From: Acidobacteriaceae bacterium | GTDB lineage: Bacteria > Acidobacteriota > Terriglobia > Terriglobales > Acidobacteriaceae | Length of the DNA stretch: 22,702 bases | Direction of reading: 5' to 3' | Assembly: GCA_003133425.1 (NCBI GenBank) | Contig: PKXI01000215.1 | Span: 15,848-38,549, forward strand | Shown here: in pieces, positions 7,316 to 14,388 of the stretch | Layout: every line of letters begins with the position of its first letter | How positions within the stretch are numbered: the stretch's first letter is position 1 | Position numbers and translations under genes: made by a program | The notes under the pieces: model-generated | Seen by the model: the letters and a program-made list of their open reading frames with translations, nothing else | Database searches by the model: none | Told to the model about the DNA's origin: nothing

Positions 7316-8527
7316 CTATAAGAGCCCGGGCAAACTCAGCAGACAGAACGCCGCCTGCAGTACCACAATTGCCGCGCCTGCCCACAGCGCGAGGCGTCGG
7401 CGCGGACTTTCATAGGCGTCGGCAAACACTCCGCCTGCAAACGTGACCAGGAACGGCAGAGCCCACAGCCAGGGACTCCCCGGAGCGCCGGTCATCACAA
7501 GGACCATCAAGACCAAAGCGCATAAAAGAGGAGCTGTGTTGCCGAAGTAACGCGACCGCCTGAGCCCAAGATAGAGTGCAAGCGCAGCGCCCGCGGCCAC
7601 CGTAATTCCCGCGTTGCCCAGCGTGGTGAAGAACCGGCGCGCCGGTTCCCAGGAGAACCACAGGAACCCCGCCGCCGAGCGAAAGACGTAGCTGAAAGCA
7701 TCCGGCGAAAACCCGTAGCAGATGAAAAGCAGCACCAGTGCTCCGGCGGTGGCCGTCAAGACGACTGGCAGCGCCTGGCTGCGACGTCCTTCAGCAACCC
7801 ACAGCATGAGCGCCAGGCCCAGCAGTGCTACGACCGGCAAGGCAGCGATGTGCGCGGTGGCCGCCACGCCGAAGAGCAACGTGAGCAGCACCATGCGCGG
7901 CCGCCATTTTCGGCGCGGCCCTTGCATGGCGTGGGCCACGCCGATGCACGTGTATACGCCGCCATAGACGCCGAGCGCCGCCAGCAGTTCTGCATTGGGC
8001 GCCACGCACGCCTTAAGCACTGCGGGAGAAAAGCAGTAGAGGGCCAGCGCGGTGTACCCGCCGAAGTTGCCGTAGAGCCGCCGCGTGACCCACCAGATGC
8101 ACCCGCCCAGCAGACAACCCGCGAACAAAAACGGAAGCCGCAGGAGCAAGAGGATGTGCGTCATCTGGTGGCGCAGTTCCCATGTGCCTATTTCACCACT
8201 GGGCGCTTGTACGACTCGATCTTCGGGTTTGCGGAAGTGGTCCAGCGCTCGCTCGGCCAGGAAATTCAGCGTGAGCGGCAGCCCCGCGATCCGGTAGGCC
8301 AGAATGCCATCGTGGATGTTGCCGCAGGTGGTAAAGTAGCCGGCCAGGGCGGATGGGCGTTCCCATGTTTCGCGGCCGCAGCGGGCATACTGATAGTCGC
8401 GATCTGTCAGCGTCTGGCGACCGGTTAGCCACAGGCCCTGGATGAGGAAAAGCGCCAGCAATCCTGCCGCAATGCGCTGCGGCGGATTGAAGCGAAAGCG
8501 GCGAAGGATTCCGAACCGGTGGGTCAT
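7316..8527 (-). CDS. polytopic membrane protein, probable GT-C / PMT-type glycosyltransferase
   Basis: A 403-residue integral membrane protein with about nine to ten hydrophobic helices. After the first helix (about 19-36, IAAGLLALFLIQGLWLTG) comes a long soluble loop that includes LTDRDYQYARCGRETW. It is followed by helices near 130-148, 155-170, 185-200, 213-235, 247-265, 290-315, 330-346 and two at the end. A long first outer loop with acidic DxD-like residues (here DRD) followed by many helices is the architecture of GT-C (GT39/GT83-like) lipid-linked sugar transferases. The overall helix order fits. At about 400 residues it is short for the family, and I could not identify a conserved sequence block, so the transferase activity is an inference from topology. 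It is divergent from the GH43 gene and unlinked to an obvious polysaccharide cluster. Confidence 0.6.
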   Translation of the reverse strand: MTHRFGILRRFRFNPPQRIAAGLLALFLIQGLWLTGRQTLTDRDYQYARCGRETWERPSALAGYFTTCGNIHDGILAYRIAGLPLTLNFLAERALDHFRKPEDRVVQAPSGEIGTWELRHQMTHILLLLRLPFLFAGCLLGGCIWWVTRRLYGNFGGYTALALYCFSPAVLKACVAPNAELLAALGVYGGVYTCIGVAHAMQGPRRKWRPRMVLLTLLFGVAATAHIAALPVVALLGLALMLWVAEGRRSQALPVVLTATAGALVLLFICYGFSPDAFSYVFRSAAGFLWFSWEPARRFFTTLGNAGITVAAGAALALYLGLRRSRYFGNTAPLLCALVLMVLVMTGAPGSPWLWALPFLVTFAGGVFADAYESPRRRLALWAGAAIVVLQAAFCLLSLPGLL

Positions 8528-8615
8528 GACGTTCGAAGGACTTTACCAGTCTAAACGCCGCACCCTGCGGCCCACTCGCTGTCGCGCCCGGCGTGATGAC
8601 GGGAGATTCGGCCGC

Positions 8616-8644
8616 TTTACGCCACCAACCGGCAAAGGTACACT
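8616..8644 (+). promoter_or_regulatory. candidate promoter of the GH43 gene
   Basis: TTTACG (8616-8621) and TACACT (8639-8644) are separated by 17 bases, with the ATG only 9 bases after the -10 element. There is no Shine-Dalgarno sequence close to the ATG. A start just downstream of the -10 would give an almost leaderless transcript, as proposed for ruvB, whose -10 is the identical TACACT. Confidence 0.35.
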
Positions 8645-8653
8645 GGCTCCGCC

Positions 8654-10170
8654 ATGCTTACACGTCGCAAGTTTGTTTTGGATTCTGCTGCCGCCGCTGT
8701 CGTTTTGCAGACACGCTTCTCTCTGGCTCAATCATCTGGCGTTTATCGCAACCCCATCCTCGGTGGCGACCACCCTGACGGCAGTCCGATCCGAGTGGGC
8801 AATGACTTCTACCTCACTCACTCGAGTTTCGATTACGCTCCTGGACTCCTGATCTGGCACTCCACCGACCTCATCAACTGGCGGCCGGTTGCTGCAGCGC
8901 TTCATCGCTATTACGGTACGGTCTGGGCTCCTTACCTCTGCGAGTATCAGAATCATTTCTACTTGTATTTCCCGGCCGCAGGACGCCTGCAGGTTGTGCA
9001 TGCCGATCACCCGACGGGCCCTGGAGCGAGCCCATCGATTTGGGCATCAGTGCCATCGACCCTGCCCACATAGCGGAAAACGGCAGACGCTTTCTACACA
9101 TGGCCGGCGGCAGGATGGCCGAGCTCAACTCCGATGGTCTTTCTGTGAAGGTGCAGCCGAAGGTCGTCATCGATCCCTGGCCCATGCCCGCCAGTTCGCG
9201 CATGGAATGCACTTGCCTCGAAGGTCCAAAAGTTCTCGAGCACAATGGTTACTTTTATATGAATGTTGCTGAGGGCGGAACAGCCGGCCCCGGAACGAGC
9301 CATGCCGTCGTCTCCGCACGCAGCCGTCATGCCGACGGTCCCTGGGAGTTCTCACCGTTCAACCCCATTGTCCGCACCGGCTCACGCGACGACCACTGGC
9401 TCTCAATTGGTCATGGTCGCCTGGTGGATACACCCGGCGGCAAGTGGTATATGACGGTCCACTCCTATGAGAATGGCTATCGCGCGCTGGGCCGCCAACT
9501 CCTGCTGCTGCCCATAGAGTGGACTCCCGACGGCTGGTTCCGCGTACCAGAAGGCGTCACTGCCGATTCGGCCATTCCTTTGCCAGTGCCCGGCTCGTCT
9601 CAGCAGCCGTTCCTGGACCCGTCGGACGACTTTACCGCGCCGGATCTCGGTCTGCAATGGGGCTTCTGGCACGAATTTGATCAAGCCCGCTTCAAGACAG
9701 GAGCCGGGGTGCTCACACTGGAGGCTAGAGGCAAGACTCTGGCCGAGACTTCGGTCCTTACTACTCCAGTTGGGGGGCACTCCTACACAGTCGAAGTCGA
9801 TGTTGAAATGGAGCAGGATTGCGTGGCTGGTCTGCTGCTGTTCTACAACGCGGAGCACTCCACGGGCATCACGGTTTCTCCAGAAGGCATTGGCGCCCGG
9901 CTTGCGAGTGGCAGCACTCACTCCCACCTGGAAAAGGGGGCCACGCGCGCCACATTCCGCATCGTCAATGACCGGCAGGAGATCGACTTCTACTACAAGC
10001 TTCCCGGCAAGCCGTGGCACCGCACGGAGGAATCCGCAGAAATCTCCGGCATGGACCACAACGTTCTGGGCGGATTCCTCGATGTCCGCCCTGCTTTGTG
10101 CGCCTATGGCACAGGTAAAGCCAACTTCCGCGCCTTCCGTTACTGGCCGGAGGTGAGGGTGCCTGGCTAG
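8654..10170 (+). pseudogene. GH43 family glycoside hydrolase (beta-xylosidase/arabinofuranosidase-like), frameshifted
   Basis: Two overlapping frames (8654-9073 and 9040-10170) are halves of one gene of about 505 codons. The N-terminus has a Tat signal (LTRRKFVLDSAAAAVVLQ, then FSLAQ). The five-bladed GH43 propeller begins YRNPILGGDHPDGSPIRVG, with the presumed catalytic base Asp42. Frame 1 runs to HADHPTGP. The frame then has to change to read PWSEPIDLGISAIDPAHI, which carries the second acid, Asp136. One base is missing within ACGGGCCC (9014-9021). The second frame supplies the proton-donor Glu in CTCLEGPKVL and a C-terminal beta-sandwich starting SDDFTAPDLGLQWGFW, usual for xylosidase-type GH43. 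All three catalytic acids survive, so the break is recent or a sequencing error. It would cleave exported plant polysaccharide side chains; the specificity cannot be set. Confidence 0.85.
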
Positions 10171-10217
10171 GTCCTGCCAAAGGCTCTTGTTGGGATTTTG
10201 GCCTCGCCGCCGCCAAT

Positions 10218-10280
10218 CGCAACACTTCTTCCAGCATGGCCATCGCCCACGACAACACTCTCGAGCGTCTCGTCACTGGC
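10218..10280 (+). pseudogene. ruvB 5'-end remnant (promoter -10 region plus ~15 codons)
   Basis: The sequence around the ATG at 10236 encodes MAIAHDNTLERLVTG and then a TAG stop. Intact ruvB at 12555 begins [15 protein letters not shown]. The first 24 coding bases differ at only one position, and similarity continues upstream: CGCAACACTTCT here against CGCTACACTTCT before ruvB, with similar spacing to the ATG. A decayed -35/-10 pair (TTGGCC, 17 bases, AACACT) matches TTGCAG, 17, TACACT of ruvB. After about codon 15 homology is lost. It cannot make a RuvB protein. It marks where ruvB once began directly downstream of the GH43 gene, before the lipoprotein segment came to lie between them. Confidence 0.85.
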
Positions 10281-10342
10281 TAGGATTGCGAGCGCGCGAA
10301 CAGATGCTGCCCGCCATCTTCAACCATGCGTCAGCACGCAAG

Positions 10343-10366
10343 AAAGCCGCCCCGGAGGGCGGCTTT
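10343..10366 (-). terminator. intrinsic terminator-like hairpin after the Ig-like lipoprotein gene
   Basis: A perfect 10-bp stem AAAGCCGCCC / GGGCGGCTTT with a 4-base loop lies 28 bases beyond the true lipoprotein stop (10395). On the minus strand it is followed by CTTGCG, so the U-tract is contributed mostly by the TTT of the stem. It also lies between convergent genes and could stop transcription from the GH43 side. Confidence 0.65.
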
Positions 10367-10394
10367 CAGCTGCGTGCAGGATCGAGGTTGATTC

Positions 10395-12056
10395 TCAGTT
10401 GAAGATGGCTCCAACTGTTACGTTGGAGGAATTGACAGTTCCGAGTGTAATCTGACAGCTGTTTGGTTCCAGCCGCATTGACCGGCAAGATTGGAGCGCA
10501 GCTGTAGGACCATCCACCGAAGTTGACTCCCGCTTGGGCTGGCGCAGTCAGAGTCAAGGTGGTACCTAAGGGGTAGGTCGCCGTGCAAACCGAGCCGCTA
10601 GAGTTCCCGTTTGCAGCCCAACCAGGGCCGCAATGGATCACGTTCGGGGTGTTCGTGGCGGAGGGAGCCGTTACCAGCCAATTGGTCGTGTTCAAACCTT
10701 CGTTATAGATGGTCAGCGTGACCAGTAACCCCGAAGATTGTGTGCCCGGATAGCACGAGCCTGGAGTTGGAGGGTTGCCGGTGGGATCGGGGAGAACCAG
10801 CGGGCAATTGAATGTCGCAGTGGCGGTCTGTATAGACCCCGTGGTTGGATCCGTTGCTTCGGCGATGATAGTGGTGTTTCCGCTCCCGTACGCGGTGACG
10901 ATCCCACCTGGAGCTCCCGGATTTGGAGGGGTTGAATTTGTGCTGACGGGGAAAACATTGGGAGCCGCGGAAAGCCAGGTGACCGAGCTGGTGAGATCCC
11001 TGACGGTTGGAGGGGTCGAGAACGTTCCGATCGCCAGGTAATTCCCTGTACCCTGCAAATTACCGACGGTGATGCTGCTTGGAATAATGGTGAGCGAAAG
11101 CAGTGGCTCCGGTGCGGCCGTGAGCGTTACCGCGACGGTTCCTGCCGCCGAAACAACGCTATTGTCGGAGTTTGTATATTCTGCCGTGATCGTGGTGGTG
11201 CCGACACTCATTCCCTTGGCAAGTCCGCCAGCAGTAATCGAAGCTATGGTTGGAATGCTGGAACTCCACTTTAGTTGAGGCGATCCAGTCATATCTTGTT
11301 GAAGTCCTGTGCTCCCGGAAGTCCCAAGCGCAATAAACTGGCCCGTTTGGCCGCTGGCAGACAACGACTCTGAGGATGGAGTGATCGAGAGCGCGGTAAC
11401 TTGCTGAGTTGTTCCGCCCGTCACCGTGAAGGTCGCAGTACCCGTCACCACGGTGTTGTTGGAGTTGGTTGCGATGGCCGTGATGGTGGTGGTGCCCTTT
11501 CCTTGGGCCGTGGCAAGTCCGCCGGCATTGATTATGGCAACCTGTGCGCTGCTGGAAGACCAGGCGGCCTGGTTGGTAATGTTCTCCGTGGCTCCAGAAT
11601 TGGTTGTCCCAATAGCAATAAATTGGCTGGTTTGACCAGGCGATGCGACCGATTGCGAACTTGGGATGATAGCAATGGAGACAAGTGTCCCCCCCGCAGT
11701 GCCTCCGCTTGCGGCCGATGCGGTGACCGTTGCGGTGGCGCCAGAGGTTCCGGGCATGCTGGCGGAAATCGTGGTTGTGCCCGCGCCAACAGCCGTTGCT
11801 AGTCCGGAAGCATTCACGGTTGCCACGGCAGGGGTGCTGGAGGTCCAGGTAACCTGGCTTGTTACATCCTGGGTGCTTGCCGATTTAGTCCCATGGCCGA
11901 TGTAGCGGACGCAGTGAACTGCACCGTCTGGCCTACCGCTAGAGACTGGGTCGCCGGGGAAATCTGGATTGCACTTACCTCGGTGTTCGTGCAACCGGTA
12001 AATGGAAGTATAAGGCAAATAAGTCCCAGTATCTTAGAGCAATCACGAACGAACAT
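10395..12056 (-). pseudogene. Ig-like (Big_2) repeat lipoprotein with InlB-type C-terminal domain, two frameshifts
   Basis: A start at 12056 (MFVRDCSKILGLI) has an ideal AGGAGG site 6 bases upstream and gives a lipoprotein signal ending at lipobox PFTGC. The mature protein begins with an IQISPATQSLAVGQTVQF strand, then needs a frame change at about 11888-11892 (one base missing; GTKSASTQDVTSQVTW continues). Three more bacterial Ig-like repeats follow, each starting like LVSIAIIPSSQSVASPGQTS and containing W-S-S plus GTTTITA motifs. Next comes a Cys-bearing domain with NFGGWSYSCA. A second, compensating shift at about 10461-10470 (one extra base) restores CQITLGTVNSSNVTVGAIFN and the stop at 10395, the normal ending for divergent InlB-B-like modules. 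Corrected length is about 553 residues. Such proteins are surface adhesion or scaffold proteins; the ligand is unknown. Uncorrected, the central frame spans 10366-12018. Confidence 0.8.
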
Positions 12057-12515
12057 GCGAAGCCTCCTCGCGTTCTTGCTGGCCCCGCTCTCCTCGTCGT
12101 GAGGCGAAGTCACGCATCCACTTTTTAATTCCGGAGATTAGTCCAATCATCATCGAGCCCGTGGACCGGCGAAGACATGTTTCTTCTCACGGAATCAAAA
12201 CGGTTAATAAAAGTCTTCATGTAGCATGCCAGGCATAAAACTCTCACCCTGCCAATAGACACTGGTCAGAGGTGACCGCTCCAATCCAAAGACGAACTGA
12301 TCGCGATGGATCCAAGTCGATCCAGCCTGAAAGCCGCAAAAAATTTGGAATACTGTAATAAGCCCATGCAAGTTGGTGGCCAATCTAACCACCGCCTAAC
12401 TTCTTTGGAACCTGTGAGTCGCAGATCTATCGCAGTCCGATGGTGTAAACATGCGTATACACGCAAAGATTCACAGGTTCAGGAGTTTACAAGTCGCTCG
12501 GCGTCGCCTCTATGG
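12057..12515. other. AT-rich intergenic region between lipoprotein and ruvB promoter
   Basis: About 460 bases between the divergent lipoprotein and ruvB genes, with lower GC than either flank around 12120-12360. The lipoprotein promoter should be here, but I see no clear -35/-10 pair for it. A 62-codon minus-strand frame with a GTG start (12204-12392) ends SFMPGMLHEDFY. It lacks a ribosome binding site and matches nothing I recognise, so it is not called as a gene. The right part holds a structured inverted repeat (12408-12480). Confidence 0.5.
12408..12480. other. long-loop inverted repeat with internal palindrome upstream of ruvB
   Basis: GAACCTGTGAGTC (12408-12420) and GATTCACAGGTTC (12468-12480) are reverse complements over 13 bases with one mismatch, separated by 47 bases. 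Within the loop lies TGCGT-ATAC-ACGCA (12452-12465). The block ends 36 bases before the ruvB -35 element. It could be a regulator site, an RNA hairpin, or the end of the segment that displaced ruvB from its old 5' remnant. The function is unknown. Confidence 0.5.
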
Positions 12516-12544
12516 TTGCAGACGTAACCCCGGCCCGCTACACT
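12516..12544 (+). promoter_or_regulatory. candidate ruvB promoter giving an almost leaderless mRNA
   Basis: TTGCAG (12516-12521), a 17-base spacer and TACACT (12539-12544) form a good sigma-70-type pair. The ruvB ATG is only 10 bases beyond the -10 element and no Shine-Dalgarno sequence precedes it, so transcription would begin within a few bases of the start codon. The remnant at 10218-10280 retains a degenerate version of the same arrangement. Confidence 0.5.
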
Positions 12545-12554
12545 TCTCCTCAGC

Positions 12555-13592
12555 ATGGCCATCGCCCGCGACAACACTCCGGACCGTCTTGTCAGCGCCG
12601 CACGCGCGGACGAAGAGCAGGGCTTTGAACTTAAACTGCGCCCCCGCTGGCTTGGCGAATTCATCGGTCAATCGAAAGCCAAGGAACAGCTCGCCATCGC
12701 ACTGGAGGCCGCCAAATCGCGCGGCGAGGCGCTGGATCATGTGCTGCTGTTTGGGCCGCCGGGGCTGGGCAAGACTACGCTGGCCACGATTATTGCTAAT
12801 GAGCTGGACGTGGGCTTCCAGCAGACCTCCGGACCGGCGTTGCAGATCCAGGGCGACCTGACCGCCATCCTCACCAACTTGCGCGAGCGGCAGGTGTTGT
12901 TTCTTGACGAGATCCACCGCATGCAGCCGGTGCTTGAGGAAAAGCTCTACACCGCTCTCGAGGACTACAAGCTGGATATCATCATCGGCCAGGGGCCTGC
13001 GGCGCGAACGCACGTGATGGAGATTCGACCGTTTACGTTCATCGGCGCTACGACACGGCCGGGACTGCTTTCTTCACCGCTGAGGTCACGGTTTGGCATT
13101 CTGCTGCGCCTGGAGTTTTACACGGAAGATGAACTTCGCTTCATCGTTACCCGCTCCGCGGAAGTGATGCAGATTCCGATCGATCAGGATGGCGCCGCAG
13201 AGATTGCGTTGCGCTCGCGCGGAACGCCGCGCATTGCGAACCGGCTGCTGCGCCGCGTTCGCGACTATGCGCAGGTGCGCGGCTCGGGCACGATCGACCT
13301 TCCCACCGCCAAAGCCGCCCTCACCATGCTTGAAGTGGACGCGCACGGCTTCGACGAAATCGATCGCCGGCTGATGCTTACGATTATTCAGAAATACGAT
13401 GGCGGGCCTGTCGGGCTCGGTACGCTGGCCGCAACACTCGCCGAAGAGGAAGACGCGCTCGAAGAGGTTTACGAGCCGTTCCTAATCCAGATTGGCTTTC
13501 TCGACCGCACCCCGCGAGGCCGTGTGGCTACGCGCCTTGCTTATGAACACTTCGGCCTAGACCTTCCGGGCCGGCAGACACCACTGTTTTAG
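12555..13592 (+). CDS. ruvB: Holliday junction branch migration DNA helicase RuvB
   Basis: A 345-residue AAA+ motor of the RuvAB complex, which drives branch migration of Holliday junctions in recombinational repair. It shows Walker [11 protein letters not shown] (about 66-75), Walker [10 protein letters not shown] (about 115-123), the sensor/arginine-finger stretch [18 protein letters not shown] (about 164-181) and the winged-helix end [18 protein letters not shown]. The start [15 protein letters not shown] is supported by the close match to the upstream remnant and by the promoter placed 10 bases before it. The family length is usual. ruvA and ruvC are absent from the window, so ruvB is separated from its partners. 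A peroxiredoxin-like gene follows after 13 bases. Confidence 0.98.
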   Translation: MAIARDNTPDRLVSAARADEEQGFELKLRPRWLGEFIGQSKAKEQLAIALEAAKSRGEALDHVLLFGPPGLGKTTLATIIANELDVGFQQTSGPALQIQGDLTAILTNLRERQVLFLDEIHRMQPVLEEKLYTALEDYKLDIIIGQGPAARTHVMEIRPFTFIGATTRPGLLSSPLRSRFGILLRLEFYTEDELRFIVTRSAEVMQIPIDQDGAAEIALRSRGTPRIANRLLRRVRDYAQVRGSGTIDLPTAKAALTMLEVDAHGFDEIDRRLMLTIIQKYDGGPVGLGTLAATLAEEEDALEEVYEPFLIQIGFLDRTPRGRVATRLAYEHFGLDLPGRQTPLF

Positions 13593-13605
13593 AGGAGACA
13601 ATTCC

Positions 13606-14163
13606 ATGGCACAAACTGCATCTACCATGCTTGCACTGGGAACAATCGCTCCCGACTTTGCACTTACCGATGTGGTCAGCGGCAAGATTGTTCGCCGCGA
13701 CGACTTCCGCGGCAAGAAGGCGCTGCTGGTCATGTTCATCTGCGCCCACTGTCCGTTCGTGAAGCACATTGAAAAAGAATTGGCGAAGATGGGCAAGGAC
13801 TACGCTGCCCAGTCTTTGGGCATTGTCGCCATCAGCTCGAATGACGCGACCACACATCCCGCCGACGGCCCGACTGGACTGAAGCAACAGGCCGAGACGT
13901 TCGGCTTTGTCTTCCCGTATCTCTACGACGAGACGCAGTCAGCGGCTCATGCATACGATGCGGCCTGCACGCCAGACTTCTATCTCTTTGACGGGGATTT
14001 CCGCCTGGTTTATCGCGGTCAATTCGACGCGAGCCGGCCGAGCAATGGCGTGCCGGTAACTGGTGTAGATCTCCGGGGAGCTATCGACACAGTGTTAGCA
14101 GGTAAGCAGGTTCCTGCGGACCAGAGTCCGTCCATCGGCTGCAATATCAAGTGGAAGGCATAA
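13606..14163 (+). CDS. thioredoxin-fold peroxiredoxin-like protein (AhpC/TSA/Redoxin family)
   Basis: A 185-residue soluble protein with a thioredoxin fold. The N-terminal APDFALTD block and DDFRGKKALLVMFICAHCPF (about 32-51) carry a CxxC pair, Cys46 and Cys49, in the form ICAHCPFVKH typical of the PRX-like1 subgroup. Later parts include VAISSNDA, the FGFVFPYLYDETQ segment, a cis-Pro-type TPDFYLFD and the final GCNIKWK with another Cys. It probably reduces thiols or peroxides, but the substrate of this subgroup is not established to my knowledge. AGAGGAG lies about 8-9 bases before the ATG. It is co-oriented with ruvB, 13 bases downstream, and probably co-transcribed. A 12-bp-stem hairpin lies just after its stop. 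Confidence 0.9.
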   Translation: MAQTASTMLALGTIAPDFALTDVVSGKIVRRDDFRGKKALLVMFICAHCPFVKHIEKELAKMGKDYAAQSLGIVAISSNDATTHPADGPTGLKQQAETFGFVFPYLYDETQSAAHAYDAACTPDFYLFDGDFRLVYRGQFDASRPSNGVPVTGVDLRGAIDTVLAGKQVPADQSPSIGCNIKWKA

Positions 14164-14168
14164 GAAAA

Positions 14169-14206
14169 GCGAGTTAGCAGATCGACTAACTTACCTGCTA
14201 ACTCGC
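14169..14206 (+). terminator. hairpin after the ruvB-peroxiredoxin unit
   Basis: A perfect 12-bp inverted repeat GCGAGTTAGCAG / CTGCTAACTCGC with a 14-base loop begins 6 bases after the stop codon. The following TAACTTCTTCC is only moderately T-rich. It is a plausible transcription terminator or 3'-end stabiliser for the rightward unit. Confidence 0.55.
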
Positions 14207-14229
14207 TAACTTCTTCCAAGAGATTTGTT

Positions 14230-14388
14230 GGGTGGGAAGTTACAACGCTAGAGCGTTGGCGAGCTGAATGTTTACGGTCGAGATGGGCTTCTGTGGTCTC
14301 CCACCCTTTCCGCAAAGAGCGCGGAAAGGATGGGGCACCCGAAGTTCTGTTAATGCTTGAATCGAAAATGCTCTAGAGCGTTGGCGAG
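14230..14388. repeat. REP-like hairpin element bracketed by 16-bp direct repeats
   Basis: The core is a stem CCTTTCCGC / GCGGAAAGG (14305-14313 and 14321-14329) with loop AAAGAGC, extended outward by CCCA/TGGG after one mismatch. A competing pairing is offered by GGGTGGGA (14230-14237) with TCCCACCC (14299-14306). I recall near-identical GC-rich hairpins as scattered repeats in acidobacterial genomes, but only one is visible here. CTAGAGCGTTGGCGAG occurs exactly at 14248-14263 and again at 14373-14388, where it is the complement of the last codons and stop of the DUF885 gene. Confidence 0.6.

Noticed and set aside
12204..12392. A 62-codon GTG-started minus-strand frame
   Set aside because: The C-terminal half looks protein-like, but there is no Shine-Dalgarno, no recognised family and no matching neighbour. 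Left as unassigned intergenic DNA.
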